Source: Candidatus Methanomicula labiotermitis (GTDB taxonomy: Archaea > Thermoplasmatota > Thermoplasmata > Methanomassiliicoccales > Methanomethylophilaceae). Taken from it: 56,806 bases of DNA. Where the stretch lies: the NCBI GenBank assembly GCA_009780575.1, contig WQZU01000006.1:1-56806 (forward strand), read 5' to 3'. Of the stretch, positions 1 through 12,815 are shown piece after piece. Made by a program: the position numbers and the translations under genes. Within the stretch, counting starts at the first letter, position 1; every line of letters begins with the position of its first letter. The notes under the pieces were generated by a model. The model searched no databases. It worked only from the letters and a program-made list of their open reading frames with translations, and was not told the DNA's origin.

Positions 1-105
1 GAATAAGGACAAGGGAAAAAACCGGCGGAGCGTGTAATTGGATTAAAACATAATTGCCAGAACTCCCACTGAAAACTATTGATTTATAGCCAGCATTGAG
101 AAATG

Positions 106-178
106 TGGGCCCGCCCGGATTTGAACCGGAGTCAATAGCTCCCGAAGCTACAAGGATACCAAGCTACCCCACGGGCCC
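106..178 (-). tRNA. tRNA-Pro (anticodon CGG)
   Basis: Reads on the minus strand as a complete 73-nt cloverleaf. The 7-bp acceptor stem is GGGCCCG/CGGGCCC with discriminator A. The anticodon stem GTAGC/GCTAT encloses the loop TTCGGGA, giving anticodon CGG with G37. The T-loop is TTCAAAT. CCA is not encoded; CAT follows the discriminator. No intron is seen. A T/A-rich TATA-like element lies about 25 nt upstream. Confidence 0.95.
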
Positions 179-201
179 TTTCAAGGTCGGCAATCCGCTT
201 C

Positions 202-213
202 GGTAATAAAAGC
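202..213 (-). promoter_or_regulatory. TATA-like element for tRNA-Pro
   Basis: On the minus strand this reads CTTTTATTACC, centred about 27 nt before the tRNA 5' end, the normal archaeal TATA spacing. No other gene is positioned to use it. The call rests on position and composition only. Confidence 0.45.
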
Positions 214-259
214 GTATTGGTTCATTGCATTGACCGTCCGATCTTCCTGCGGCGTCATA

Positions 260-2884
260 TCATTTGCGGATCATGCTTCTGAGGACCGTCTGCAGGATGC
301 CTCCGTTCCTTATGTATTCCAGTTCCGCGGGGACGTCGACCCTTGAGATGACGGCGAAGTCCATCTTCTTCCCGTCACGGTATGCGGTCACTTTGACAAC
401 GCTCTTCGGTTTCATGTTCTCAAGTTCGATATCAAATATTTCCTCGCCCGTGAGTCCGAGCGATGCGGCGCTCTGTCCTTCCGCGAACTGCAACGGTACG
501 ATCCCCATTCCGATGAGATTGGAACGGTGTATGCGCTCGAATGATTCCGCGATCACCGCTCTGACGCCGAGAAGATACGGACCCTTTGCCGCCCAGTCCC
601 TTGAGCTCCCGGTTCCGTATTCTTTGCCTGCCAGAATGATCCTCGGAGTTCCGTCGGAATCATATCTTCTTGCGGTCTCGAATATGGTGTCCACTTTATT
701 CTCAGGGATGTATCTCGAAAGGCCGCCTTCAGTTCCCGGCGCGATCCTGTTCTTAAGCCTTATGTTGGCGAACGTGCCTCTCATCATAACTTCGTGATTC
801 CCTCTTCTTGAGCCGTATGAATTGAAGTCTTCCGGAGCGATGTTCCTAAGCAGCAGATATCGTCCCGCTTCGGAATCCTCCGAAAATTCGCCTGCAGGAG
901 ATATGTGGTCGGTGGTTATCGAATCCCCAAGGTACGCAAGCGTCCTGGCGCGGTCTATGTTCCTCAGCGACGGCTCGGATGTCAGAGAGTCGAAGAAAGG
1001 AGGATTCTTCACGTATGTGGAATCATCATCCCAGACGTACAGCGATCCGTCCGGTACGTTTATCGCGTTCCATCTCGGACATCCTTCAAAGACGTCGGAG
1101 TACTGTCCGCTGAATGTTTCGGACGTGACATACTTTTCAACCGTTGCCCTTATCTCTTCGTCCGAAGGCCATATGTCCTTCAGGAAAACATTCTTTCCGT
1201 TCACGCTGCCGACGGGGTCTCTGTCAAGATCTATGTCAACGCGCCCGCATATCGCGAACGCGACCACCAGCGGAGGAGACGACAGATAGTTCGCTTTTAT
1301 ATGAGGCGAGATGCGGCCTTCGAAGTTCCTGTTCGCTGAGACAACGCCCGCGGCGATCAGATCGTTCTTCTGCACAGCCGTTCTGATATCATCGGTCAGA
1401 GGGCCGCTGTTGCCTATACACGTCATGCATCCGTATCCGGTCACATGGAATCCGAGTTCCTCCAGATATGACAGCAGACCGGAGTTCTTCAGATATTCGG
1501 TGACCGCTTTGGATCCCGGGGCCAACGATGTCTTAACGTGTTTCTCAGTTCTCAGGCCCGCTTTGACCGCATTTCTCGCAAGGAGTCCGGCGGCCATCAT
1601 GACCGACGGGTTGGCGGTGTTGGTGCATGACGTTATCGATGCTATTAGAACGGAACCGTCGGATATGCCGTCCGCGGTTCTTTTCTTTACGTTCTGCGCG
1701 TCAAGCAATTTGCTGAATTTATCCTTCATGTCACACAGCGTTATCCGGTCCTGCGGTCTTATATGGCCTGCCAATGACGGTACCACGGTGCTCAGGTCAA
1801 GCTCAACGATATCGCTGTATTCCGGTTCTCCGTCATACCAAAGTCCCTGAGCCTTCGCATATCTTTCAACGATCTCGATCTGTTTCTCATTCCTTCCGGT
1901 AAGTCTGAGGTATTCCGTTGTTCTCTCGTCTATGGGGAAGAATCCGGTGGTGGCCCCGTATTCGGGACCCATATTGGCTATCGTCGATCTGTCTGCCAGA
2001 TCCAGTTCTTTGTATCCGGGTCCGCAGAACTCCACGAATTTTCCTACGACTCCTTTCTTTCTCAATATCTCAACGACCGTCAGCACAACATCGGTCGCAT
2101 TCACGCCTTCTCTCATTTTCCCGATGAGCCTGAAACCGACAACATCCGGAAGCTTCATGTAACACGGCTGCCCGAGCATCACGGCCTCCGCTTCAATTCC
2201 ACCCACTCCCCATCCAAGAACGCCGGCGCCGTTGATCTGCGTGGTGTGCGAATCCGTACCGAAACACGAATCCGGGTACGCGGTCTTTTTTCCCTTCACG
2301 TCTTTGACATGGACTATCGGCGAAAGATATTCCAGGTTTATCTGATGGATTATACCTTTCCCGGGAGGAACGACCCTGAAATTATCGAATGCGGACTGAG
2401 CCCATTTAAGCAGAGAATATCTTTCCCTGTTCCGTTTGAATTCCATCTCCTCATTCTTTTCCTGCGCGTCCGGTGTACCCGCGTAATCGGTCTGTATCGA
2501 ATGATCTATCACCAGATCCACGGGAACCAAAGGATTGATCCTCTCAGGATCGCTGCCGAGCGCACTGACCGCCGCTCTCATCGATGCAAGATCGACCACG
2601 GCCGGAACGCCCGTGAAATCCTGAAGTATGACACGTGCGGGTATGAACGGAATGTCAACGTCGTCGTTCCCTTCGGATGTCCATGATGCTATCGTTCTTA
2701 CGTCATCGTCGGTTATGAGGGAGCCGTCATTCTGCCTTATCATCGATTCAATGAGCACTTTGACGGAATACGGCATCCTGCTTATTCCTTTGAATCCGTT
2801 CTCTTCAAGTTTCCTGAGACTGAATATTGTTATCTTCTCTCCATCGGCTGTTATGGTGTCCCTGCAGTCGGCGATCTTTGTCAT
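260..2884 (-). CDS. acnA: Aconitate hydratase (AcnA type)
   Basis: Interconverts citrate and isocitrate in the cytoplasm through a [4Fe-4S] cluster. The 874-residue length is close to the roughly 890 of AcnA/IRP1-type aconitases. Cluster ligands are visible as C420 (in SCTNTANP) and C486 and C489 (in GYGCMTC). The C-terminal swivel domain carries [23 protein letters not shown] and [16 protein letters not shown]. The start is the ATG of [10 protein letters not shown]; an AT-rich promoter region just upstream separates it from the divergent apt. It is monocistronic. In an anaerobe it would serve a partial TCA branch towards 2-oxoglutarate and glutamate; that role is inferred. The family assignment is secure. 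Confidence 0.96.
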   Translation of the reverse strand: MTKIADCRDTITADGEKITIFSLRKLEENGFKGISRMPYSVKVLIESMIRQNDGSLITDDDVRTIASWTSEGNDDVDIPFIPARVILQDFTGVPAVVDLASMRAAVSALGSDPERINPLVPVDLVIDHSIQTDYAGTPDAQEKNEEMEFKRNRERYSLLKWAQSAFDNFRVVPPGKGIIHQINLEYLSPIVHVKDVKGKKTAYPDSCFGTDSHTTQINGAGVLGWGVGGIEAEAVMLGQPCYMKLPDVVGFRLIGKMREGVNATDVVLTVVEILRKKGVVGKFVEFCGPGYKELDLADRSTIANMGPEYGATTGFFPIDERTTEYLRLTGRNEKQIEIVERYAKAQGLWYDGEPEYSDIVELDLSTVVPSLAGHIRPQDRITLCDMKDKFSKLLDAQNVKKRTADGISDGSVLIASITSCTNTANPSVMMAAGLLARNAVKAGLRTEKHVKTSLAPGSKAVTEYLKNSGLLSYLEELGFHVTGYGCMTCIGNSGPLTDDIRTAVQKNDLIAAGVVSANRNFEGRISPHIKANYLSSPPLVVAFAICGRVDIDLDRDPVGSVNGKNVFLKDIWPSDEEIRATVEKYVTSETFSGQYSDVFEGCPRWNAINVPDGSLYVWDDDSTYVKNPPFFDSLTSEPSLRNIDRARTLAYLGDSITTDHISPAGEFSEDSEAGRYLLLRNIAPEDFNSYGSRRGNHEVMMRGTFANIRLKNRIAPGTEGGLSRYIPENKVDTIFETARRYDSDGTPRIILAGKEYGTGSSRDWAAKGPYLLGVRAVIAESFERIHRSNLIGMGIVPLQFAEGQSAASLGLTGEEIFDIELENMKPKSVVKVTAYRDGKKMDFAVISRVDVPAELEYIRNGGILQTVLRSMIRK

Positions 2885-2910
2885 CTTGATCCGTACGAAG
2901 TGAAGTTTGA

Positions 2911-2930
2911 TGAAATATATCTTTATATCG
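2911..2930 (-). promoter_or_regulatory. AT-rich divergent promoter region, acnA/apt
   Basis: The stretch contains overlapping ATATAT/TTTATAT motifs 27-46 nt before the acnA start, suitable as a minus-strand TATA box. The same segment could serve apt in the other direction at a longer distance (about 80 nt). Confidence 0.4.
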
Positions 2931-3010
2931 CAATCCGTCGCCGCATCAGTAGCGGCGCATATCGATACGAATGCAAAAAACTATTATTTTTGTTCCATGA
3001 TGAGGAAGTG

Positions 3011-3529
3011 ATGACAAAGGACTTCACATCATCGATAAGGACGGTCGAGGATTGGCCGAAGAAAGGCATAAGTTTCAAGGATATCACAACATTGCTCAAG
3101 GATGCGGAATTACTGAGCGCATCGGTCGAAGAAATGGCAGCTCCCTTCAGAAAAGACAAAGTGGACGTTGTAGTGGGTCCGGAAGCAAGGGGTTTCATAT
3201 TCGGAGTACCGGTCGCATTGGCGCTGGGCACCGGGTTCGTCCCGGTCAGGAAAAAAGGAAAGCTTCCGGCGAAGACGGTAAGCGTCTCATATGAACTGGA
3301 ATACGGCACGGATACGCTGGAAATGCACGAGGATGCGATAAGAAAAGGTCAGCGCGTTCTTTTAGTGGACGATCTCCTCGCCACCGGCGGAACCATTTCC
3401 GCGGTAATGGAGATGTGCGAGAACATCGGAGCGGAAATCGCGGGTCTGTCGTTCATGATCGAACTGGAATTCCTGAACGGAAGAGAAAAGCTCGCAGGAA
3501 GGAAGATCAATTCGATAATCAAATATTGA
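3011..3529 (+). CDS. apt: Adenine phosphoribosyltransferase
   Basis: Salvages adenine to AMP using PRPP. The 172-residue protein has the family N-terminus [19 protein letters not shown], the flexible-loop region with [22 protein letters not shown], and the PRPP-binding signature [13 protein letters not shown] near residues 117-129. Start: the frame is open upstream, but the family begins near MTKDFTSS, and that ATG has GAGG five bases before it, so the extra 37 upstream codons are excluded. Archaeal hypoxanthine/guanine PRTases share this fold, but the motifs here match adenine PRT well. Confidence 0.93.
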   Translation: MTKDFTSSIRTVEDWPKKGISFKDITTLLKDAELLSASVEEMAAPFRKDKVDVVVGPEARGFIFGVPVALALGTGFVPVRKKGKLPAKTVSVSYELEYGTDTLEMHEDAIRKGQRVLLVDDLLATGGTISAVMEMCENIGAEIAGLSFMIELEFLNGREKLAGRKINSIIKY

Positions 3530-3584
3530 CTCCCGGCATTACGAAGCGGCAACATGGATATACCCAAAACACGATTAAGTGTAA

Positions 3585-5036
3585 ATGAACACTCAGACGT
3601 TCGTCACACACATGCCCGATAAGCCCGGGGCGTTCATGTCGGCCGTGAAGGTGATATCCAGGAACAACGGCAACATAATCCGGGTAAGTTTCAACAAAGC
3701 TGTGGATTTTCATACGCTGTTCGTCGAGGTCAGAGCGGACGACGGTGCATTGGAAAGGATATCCAAGGAATTACTTATGCTCGGGTATCTTAAAAACGAG
3801 CTGAGCGTGTCAAAAGTTGTTGTCGTGAACATAAAGATAGACGACAGCCCCGGGAAACTTTATCCGGTTCTGAAGATACTTGACCGTTACGACATAAACA
3901 TATCGTACATGAATTCCATTGAGCACGGCGGCGGCCATCAGAATTTCAAGATGGGTCTTCTGATCGAGGATCCGCAGATAATCAAGAATGTGCTTGATGA
4001 CATAAGCGAACTGTACCCGATAGACATCATAGACTACAACGACGAAGAACCGAATCTCGACAATACGATATTCTACATCAGGATGGGCAACGAGATACAG
4101 AAGATGTTCAGCCTCAGCAAAATGAAGACAATGGAATTCATACGCGAGTCGAACCGCATCCTTCAGATGCTCCAGGACCGCGGCGAGGACCCGAACAGGG
4201 TGTTCGAACACGTTCTCCATCTGGCAAAGTTCATGGCGGAACACCGCGGCGACAACTTCCGTCCGGACATAAGCGTCACGGACGTTACGGAAAATACGAA
4301 GCTGCATGTGATCGAGCCGCCCTGCGGCAGCAACACGTACATACTCGAGAACGGAAACGAACTGCTGTTCGTTGACACCGGATTTGCAATATATGCGGAT
4401 GAGATGATGCTCATTCTCCGCTCGATATTCGCCGATTTCGATGAACGCGGAAAGAAGATAATGATAACGCACGCCGACGTCGATCACTGCGGTCTGCTTT
4501 CCGTGATAGAGGATGCGGAGATACTTATGAACGAGAAGAGCGCGGAAGGCCTTCTGAAACAATACAATCATCTGACCGACCTGAGGGAAGAGAACGCATT
4601 CTGTTTAGGGTACAGCCGGCTGAGCATGATATTCTCCGGTTATGTTCCTCCGGATCCGTCAAGGTTCAGGATAATGGGGAAAGACGTTCCGAACGATCAC
4701 GAGGAGATGATCAAGATAGATACGCTTGTATTCGGCGATATTTCGCTGGATGTGTACGAAGGGAGCGGAGGCCACCTGCCGGGAGAGATGATATTCGTGT
4801 CCGATGAACCGAAACTGATGTTCACCGGAGACATTTACGTGAACACCGGCGGACTGACAAAGGGAAGGAACGAATTCAATGCGCTCGCGCCGTATCTGAT
4901 GGGATCCGTGAACGTGAACTCCGAACGTGCGAAAAGAATGAGGGAAACGATCACTGAAATGCTTAAGCGAAGCGACGGAACATGGATGATCTGCAGCGGC
5001 CACGGTGCGGTGGAGACGAAACGCGCGGACATATGA
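3585..5036 (+). CDS. ACT-ACT-metallo-beta-lactamase fusion protein, possible di-iron type
   Basis: A 483-residue protein with two N-terminal ACT-like modules (about residues 3-75 and 79-150; note PDKPGAFMSAVKVIS and DDSPGKLYPVLKILD), a helical linker rich in E/R (165-225), and a C-terminal metallo-beta-lactamase domain (about 240-483). Metal ligands are visible: H296, D298, D300, H301, H397, D416, H473. The usual second histidine of HxHxDH is aspartate (THADVDH). Flavodiiron proteins also have a carboxylate there (HxExDH), and the H397-D416 spacing equals theirs. ACT domains usually bind amino acids. It lies directly upstream of thrB-thrC on the same strand, which hints at amino-acid control, but thrB has its own TATA element. 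The enzymatic or sensory role is unknown. Confidence 0.85.
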   Translation: MNTQTFVTHMPDKPGAFMSAVKVISRNNGNIIRVSFNKAVDFHTLFVEVRADDGALERISKELLMLGYLKNELSVSKVVVVNIKIDDSPGKLYPVLKILDRYDINISYMNSIEHGGGHQNFKMGLLIEDPQIIKNVLDDISELYPIDIIDYNDEEPNLDNTIFYIRMGNEIQKMFSLSKMKTMEFIRESNRILQMLQDRGEDPNRVFEHVLHLAKFMAEHRGDNFRPDISVTDVTENTKLHVIEPPCGSNTYILENGNELLFVDTGFAIYADEMMLILRSIFADFDERGKKIMITHADVDHCGLLSVIEDAEILMNEKSAEGLLKQYNHLTDLREENAFCLGYSRLSMIFSGYVPPDPSRFRIMGKDVPNDHEEMIKIDTLVFGDISLDVYEGSGGHLPGEMIFVSDEPKLMFTGDIYVNTGGLTKGRNEFNALAPYLMGSVNVNSERAKRMRETITEMLKRSDGTWMICSGHGAVETKRADI

Positions 5037-5106
5037 TGTTCACGCGATTTTTTTAAAAAAGTTTATTTGCCCCGTTCGGTATCCCCTCTAAGGATTGTGT
5101 GAGCCT

Positions 5107-6039
5107 ATGAGCGGAAAGTGGATAAAGGTCGCGGCGCCGGCCACGATATCTAATATCGGGCCTGGTTTCGATACATTCGGAATGGCGTTGAACAACCCTT
5201 TCGATGTGATCGAAGGGAAGGAGATCGATCACGGTGTTGTCATATCTGAGATAACAGGTCCGGGAGCGGACAGCCTTCCGTCCGACGCAGGCAAAAATTC
5301 GGCGGGTATAGCGGCGTCCGCGGTGCTGGAGAAATGCGGCGCCGACTTCGGCATCGAATTGAAGATCAAAAAAGGCATAAGGCCGTGCAGCGGCATAGGA
5401 TCGTCAGGAGCATCCGCCGCAGGCGGAGCATATTTAGCGAATCTCATATGCGGCGAAAAACTGTCATCCGGCCAATTGGTGATGTGCGCCGCGATGGCGG
5501 AGGACGTGACGTCCGGCGGACTGCACGCGGACAACGTTGCGCCGTCCATATTGGGCGGTTTTACGGCAATACGGTCATACGAACCGCTGGAGGTCATCCG
5601 CATAGAACCTCCGAAGGACCTGGGAGTGGTCGTCGCCATGCCTGACGTAATGGTATCGACGAAAGAGGCAAGGGCCGTTCTGCCGACCGAGGTGTCCGTC
5701 AAGGATCTGGTGTTCCACGTGGGCAACGCATCATCCCTTATCCACGCGATGGTAACGGGAGACATAGATCTTATAGGAAGATCCGTCAAAGATTCGGTCT
5801 TCGAGCCGGCGAGGGCGCATTTGATACCTTATTTGAAGGAAGCGGAAGCGACGGCGATGTCATTGGGCGCTAACGCTTCGTTCCTCGGAGGTTCCGGACC
5901 GTGCGTGATATCATTCTTCAGCAAAGAGAAACACGTAGGCGAAATAATCGCGGACGGTATCAGGAAGATGTACGGGGACAAAGGCATGGAATGCGACACA
6001 TGGGTTACCGACTGGGGTGCCGGATGCAGGAGACTTTAA
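5107..6039 (+). CDS. thrB: Homoserine kinase (GHMP family)
   Basis: Phosphorylates L-homoserine for threonine synthesis. The 310-residue protein shows VAAPATISNIGPGFDTFGMAL at the N-terminus, the GHMP ATP loop PCSGIGSSGASAAGG, and the C-terminal LGANASFLGGSGPCV motif. Start: the frame can be opened 12 bases earlier at a TTG, but the ATG of MSGKWIKV gives the family N-terminus. An AGTTTATTT TATA-like element lies about 45 nt upstream. The stop codon directly abuts the ATG of threonine synthase, so the two are an operon for the last two steps of threonine synthesis. Confidence 0.95.
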   Translation: MSGKWIKVAAPATISNIGPGFDTFGMALNNPFDVIEGKEIDHGVVISEITGPGADSLPSDAGKNSAGIAASAVLEKCGADFGIELKIKKGIRPCSGIGSSGASAAGGAYLANLICGEKLSSGQLVMCAAMAEDVTSGGLHADNVAPSILGGFTAIRSYEPLEVIRIEPPKDLGVVVAMPDVMVSTKEARAVLPTEVSVKDLVFHVGNASSLIHAMVTGDIDLIGRSVKDSVFEPARAHLIPYLKEAEATAMSLGANASFLGGSGPCVISFFSKEKHVGEIIADGIRKMYGDKGMECDTWVTDWGAGCRRL

Positions 6040-7254
6040 ATGGCGGATCACAGGGTGTTATGCTGGGATTGCGGAAAGGATGTTGAGAATCCGTATGCGG
6101 ACGTCTGCCCGTCATGCGGCGGCCTCCTGACAATAAAGATCAATTTAGAACCGTTGAAGGCAATGAAACCTAAAGATCTCAAAATGCCGCTGGGCGTGTG
6201 GAGATATGCGGCGCTCATGCCTGTCGACGCATCAAAAAGAATATCCATACAGGAAGGCGGAACCCCTTTGTACAGGTGCGATGCGTTAGGCAAGGAGATA
6301 GGCGTTGAGAACACATGGGTGAAATACGAAGGCGCCAACCCGACCGGTTCGTTCAAGGACAGAGGGATGACGATAGGGGTTTCCCGCGCTGCGGAGATCG
6401 GCGCGAAGATCGTGGGATGTGCATCCACCGGGAACACATCGGCGAGTCTGGCCGCATATGCGGCAAAGGCCGGCATGAAATGCGCGGTGTTCCTGCCATC
6501 GGGAAAGGTGGCCGCCGGGAAGCTGGCGCAGGCGGTATTCTTCGGTGCTAAAGTGATATCCGTGGACGGCAACTTCGATGATGCGCTGAAAATTGCCAGA
6601 GATCTGTCCGAAGAACGCTCCCTTTATCTTCTGAACTCGATAAACCCGTACCGTCCCGAAGGACAGAAATCCGTTCTCTTTGAGATAATGGATCAGCTGG
6701 CGTTCGATGTCCCGGACAGGATAATACTTCCGGTGGGCAATGCGGCGAACATATGGGCCGTTTATAAGGCCATCATTGAACTGGAGGAAATAGGATGGAT
6801 AGACAAGATACCGATGCTTACAGGCATACAGGCGGAAGGTTCAATGCCGGTGACAAGAGCATTCGAATCGAAGAGTTCTGATTTCACAGCCGAAGAGAAT
6901 CCGGAAACCGTTGCCACGGCGATAAGGATAGGTAACCCGGTAAGCGGCAGGAAGGCGCTGAAAGCGATATACGGTACGGGAGGATATTCCGTGTCGGTAA
7001 CGGACGATGAGATACTCTCGGCGCAGAAACTTCTCGGAAGGAAGGAAGGCGTAGGCGTTGAACCGGCAAGCGCCGCATCCGTTGCCGGCGCCAAAAAGCT
7101 TAGGGAAATGGGTGTAATAGACAAAAATGAAAGGGTCGTGTGCATATGCACGGGTAACGCCCTGAAGGACCCGGATATAATGATCTCATCATGCGAGCCG
7201 CCGATAAGGTGCTCGAAGGACCTGTCCGAGATAAAGAGGATATTGTCCTTATGA
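6040..7254 (+). CDS. thrC: Threonine synthase
   Basis: A PLP enzyme converting O-phosphohomoserine to threonine. It has 404 residues and begins with a zinc-ribbon-like segment (C8, C11, C23, C26), common in archaeal threonine synthases, followed by the fold-type II catalytic domain. PLP lysine is K106 in NPTGSFKDRG. A glycine-rich phosphate loop (LPVGNAANIW) and CASTGNTSASLAAYA are present. It starts on the base after the thrB stop, so translation is probably coupled. Its stop abuts the stop of the convergent helicase with no spacer. Confidence 0.95.
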   Translation: MADHRVLCWDCGKDVENPYADVCPSCGGLLTIKINLEPLKAMKPKDLKMPLGVWRYAALMPVDASKRISIQEGGTPLYRCDALGKEIGVENTWVKYEGANPTGSFKDRGMTIGVSRAAEIGAKIVGCASTGNTSASLAAYAAKAGMKCAVFLPSGKVAAGKLAQAVFFGAKVISVDGNFDDALKIARDLSEERSLYLLNSINPYRPEGQKSVLFEIMDQLAFDVPDRIILPVGNAANIWAVYKAIIELEEIGWIDKIPMLTGIQAEGSMPVTRAFESKSSDFTAEENPETVATAIRIGNPVSGRKALKAIYGTGGYSVSVTDDEILSAQKLLGRKEGVGVEPASAASVAGAKKLREMGVIDKNERVVCICTGNALKDPDIMISSCEPPIRCSKDLSEIKRILSL

Positions 7255-9510
7255 TCAGAAATCCAAAAGGTTCGACTGTTTGACATCCGGAGTTCCGTTG
7301 TCATTCTCTTTGCTCTCGCGGTCTGTCATATCGTTTCCGTCATTGTTTCCGTTGTCCGTTCCGTTTTTCACGTTCTCATACGGTCCGGTTCCGCGATCGG
7401 TAAAATGACCTGCCTGTTCTTTCAGGCTCTTCGCCAGCGATACTCCTATCTTGGGCAAAGCGGCCATCATGTTGACATCCGCTTCCGCGACATCGCGTCT
7501 TCCTCTGATGCCTGCATTGTAGAGTGTCCTCGCCCTTGATCTCCCGATACCTCTGAACGTAGCGAGGTCAGTGAGTTCTTCCTTTATTCCGTATCTCACT
7601 CTGGTGAGCAAAGGCTTCAGTCTCCGGGAGCATTCAGGCCTGAATATCATCGACAGTTCATTCATGGCGTGCAGTATCCACTCCATCGTATCGACCCTCG
7701 AGCGGATGTCCCCCGGACCTATTCCCAATTCTTCGGTGATGGTCTCCTCATCCGTTTCGTTCATCCACATGAGCATAAGGTACGCAACCTTCAGATCCGA
7801 CAGGAAATAAAGGTACTCGGAGCCGTCATCCGGGTCTCCGGACAAGAAATCATCACGGTACTCGTTGATCAGCGCTTTAAGGATCTCAGAATCCGATTTG
7901 CGGGGATAAATGCTGAGCACATCCGGCGTTGATGCGGCCGCATGAAGTATCGGCAATTCCGGCGTATCATCATTCATTTTCAGCAGCGAATCCCTCAGGA
8001 TGATGGCAGACTTCGGATCTATGTACAGATCGGACGCCCTCTTCCCGAACGGGGTTGCCGTAAGCCTTTCGAGGTTTTCAGCCATGTTCTCGGAGATAAG
8101 ATATTCGGTCACGTTTTCAACAGCTTCATCAACGCCGTACAGTTCAGACTGGTGGCCGAAGAACGTCGCTCTCAGGAATTCAATGATCTCCTCCTCGGAC
8201 GACGCGTCCTCTGTTGCTATAAGTCCGAGTATATGACCTCTCAGGACCGCTTCGCTTCCTAGTTTAGAAATTATATCTTCGGATTCCCCGGAAAGGTAGT
8301 CTGTCAGAAGGTGTTTTCTGTCACGTTCCGTCTTTGCGATAAGTATCGCTTCGCCGTACGCATCGTACTTAGGCCTGCCGGCGCGCCCGCACATCTGTTT
8401 GATCTCCATGACGGATATGGGCGTATTCCCGGAATTGGATTCAAACCGTGTTGTGTCCCTGACGATCACACGTCTCGCCGGTATGTTTATTCCCGCCGCA
8501 AGCGTCGGCGTCGCAATGATGCATTTTATCGTTCCCTTTCTGAAACTGTCCTCCACGAATCTTCTTTGCTGATACGTCAGACCGGCATGATGGAACGCCA
8601 TTCCGCATTCCGCGCACGATGCCAGTTTCTTTCCGAGCGAAGTGGATTCACTCTCTCCTTCCAAAACCGCGATGTCGTCATCCGAAAGCTGAGGAGATAC
8701 GATCAGTTTCATATCCTTCGAATGTTTCATTGCAAGCGACTCGGTGGAACGGCGCGCATTGACGAACACCAGACATTGTCCTCCCTGTCCGACCACGTCT
8801 TTTATGAACGGCCACATATCGTCCTTTCCCGCGTCAATTTCAACGACGCTGCCGTCATCAAACGTTATGTTTCCGTTGAAATACACTCCTTCTTTCAGCG
8901 GAACCGGGCGCCAGTCACTTGTCACAAGGTCCGCGTCAAGCCATTCCGCCAGTTCCCGTGAGTTGGATATGGTTGCGGACAATGCGATGATCTGCATGTT
9001 CCTGTTCCTGCGCATCATCTTTGTCAACGCAACCTCAAGCGTCGGACCTCTGGACGGATCATGGATCAGATGGATCTCATCGGCTATCACAAGACCGACA
9101 TCATCCATCCATCGGTTCCCGTGTCTTAACAAAGAATCGGCTTTCTCGGAAGTCGCTACGATGATATCGGCGTCATTCATCCACCTGTCCTCGGAATCAA
9201 GGTCGCCGGTGCTCATCATTATTTTTATACCGAGATGTGAGAATCCGTCAAGATCGTCCCTCTTCTCAGATGCCAGCGCTTTCAATGGAACAATATACAG
9301 AACTTTCCGTCTGTCAACGATGACCGTCTTAAGCGCAGCAATGTACCCTATCAGCGATTTGCCGCTTGCGGTCGGAACAGCGACAACAACATTCTTTCCG
9401 CTCAGCGCTCTCGGAACGGCATCGGCCTGCGGAGGATGCAGCGTAATATATCCTTGCGCTTCCAGAGCATCGATCACGCTGTCCGGAAGTTCAAGTTCGT
9501 TGATGTTCAT
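7255..9510 (-). CDS. hel308: Hel308-type superfamily 2 DNA helicase with C-terminal PIP-like motif
   Basis: An archaeal Ski2-like helicase acting at stalled replication forks. It has 751 residues from the ATG of MNINELELPD. Motif I is PTASGKS (46-52), motif II DEIH (144-147), motif III SATISN, and motif VI is QMCGRAGRP. A winged-helix/ratchet region follows, with a helix-hairpin-helix segment FRGIGRSRARTLYNAG near the C-terminus. The last residues, QSNLLDF, match a PCNA-interacting QxxLxxF box after a low-complexity D/N/G/T tail. Start: a GTG five codons earlier is possible, but a TTTTAA TATA element centred 26 nt before this ATG argues for a leaderless mRNA starting here. Confidence 0.92.
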   Translation of the reverse strand: MNINELELPDSVIDALEAQGYITLHPPQADAVPRALSGKNVVVAVPTASGKSLIGYIAALKTVIVDRRKVLYIVPLKALASEKRDDLDGFSHLGIKIMMSTGDLDSEDRWMNDADIIVATSEKADSLLRHGNRWMDDVGLVIADEIHLIHDPSRGPTLEVALTKMMRRNRNMQIIALSATISNSRELAEWLDADLVTSDWRPVPLKEGVYFNGNITFDDGSVVEIDAGKDDMWPFIKDVVGQGGQCLVFVNARRSTESLAMKHSKDMKLIVSPQLSDDDIAVLEGESESTSLGKKLASCAECGMAFHHAGLTYQQRRFVEDSFRKGTIKCIIATPTLAAGINIPARRVIVRDTTRFESNSGNTPISVMEIKQMCGRAGRPKYDAYGEAILIAKTERDRKHLLTDYLSGESEDIISKLGSEAVLRGHILGLIATEDASSEEEIIEFLRATFFGHQSELYGVDEAVENVTEYLISENMAENLERLTATPFGKRASDLYIDPKSAIILRDSLLKMNDDTPELPILHAAASTPDVLSIYPRKSDSEILKALINEYRDDFLSGDPDDGSEYLYFLSDLKVAYLMLMWMNETDEETITEELGIGPGDIRSRVDTMEWILHAMNELSMIFRPECSRRLKPLLTRVRYGIKEELTDLATFRGIGRSRARTLYNAGIRGRRDVAEADVNMMAALPKIGVSLAKSLKEQAGHFTDRGTGPYENVKNGTDNGNNDGNDMTDRESKENDNGTPDVKQSNLLDF

Positions 9511-9531
9511 CGTAAAGGCGAACACGTCAAT

Positions 9532-9540
9532 GTTTTAACG
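9532..9540 (-). promoter_or_regulatory. TATA box for hel308
   Basis: Reads GTTAAAACA on the minus strand, centred about 26 nt upstream of the hel308 ATG, so transcription would begin at or next to the start codon. Confidence 0.5.
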
Positions 9541-9617
9541 TCTTTCCGATATTCATAACGTTAATTCATTTCTCTGAATCTCCGCGTGCTCCGCGCCGTT
9601 CATTGTTGGTGTGATGA

Positions 9618-9712
9618 ATCAATATATAAACACGATCCGCGAACCTTAAAATTCACCGAACCGCATCAAAAAAATCCGCACCCGCGATTGTTTCGGGAAG
9701 TTCTTTATATAT
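9618..9712 (+). promoter_or_regulatory. Two TATA-like elements upstream of lonB
   Basis: The proximal one, TTTATATATG at 9703-9712, predicts a start near 9733 and a short leader carrying the lonB ribosome site. A second strong element, ATATATAAAC at about 9620-9629, would start a transcript near 9650. No ORF lies between, so it could be an alternative lonB promoter or drive a short RNA. Confidence 0.45.
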
Positions 9713-9745
9713 GCTTATTCATCCCAATGTTTGCAGGAGATGCAG

Positions 9746-12813
<3,068 letters not shown>

Positions 12814-12815
12814 CC

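Noticed and set aside
1-105. Possible gene end at the left edge
   Set aside because: Stops occur in the frames and no motif is visible; nothing can be supported before the tRNA.
2900-3010. N-terminal extension of apt
   Set aside because: The extra 37 codons lie in promoter sequence and are not part of the family; GAGG precedes the ATG at 3011.
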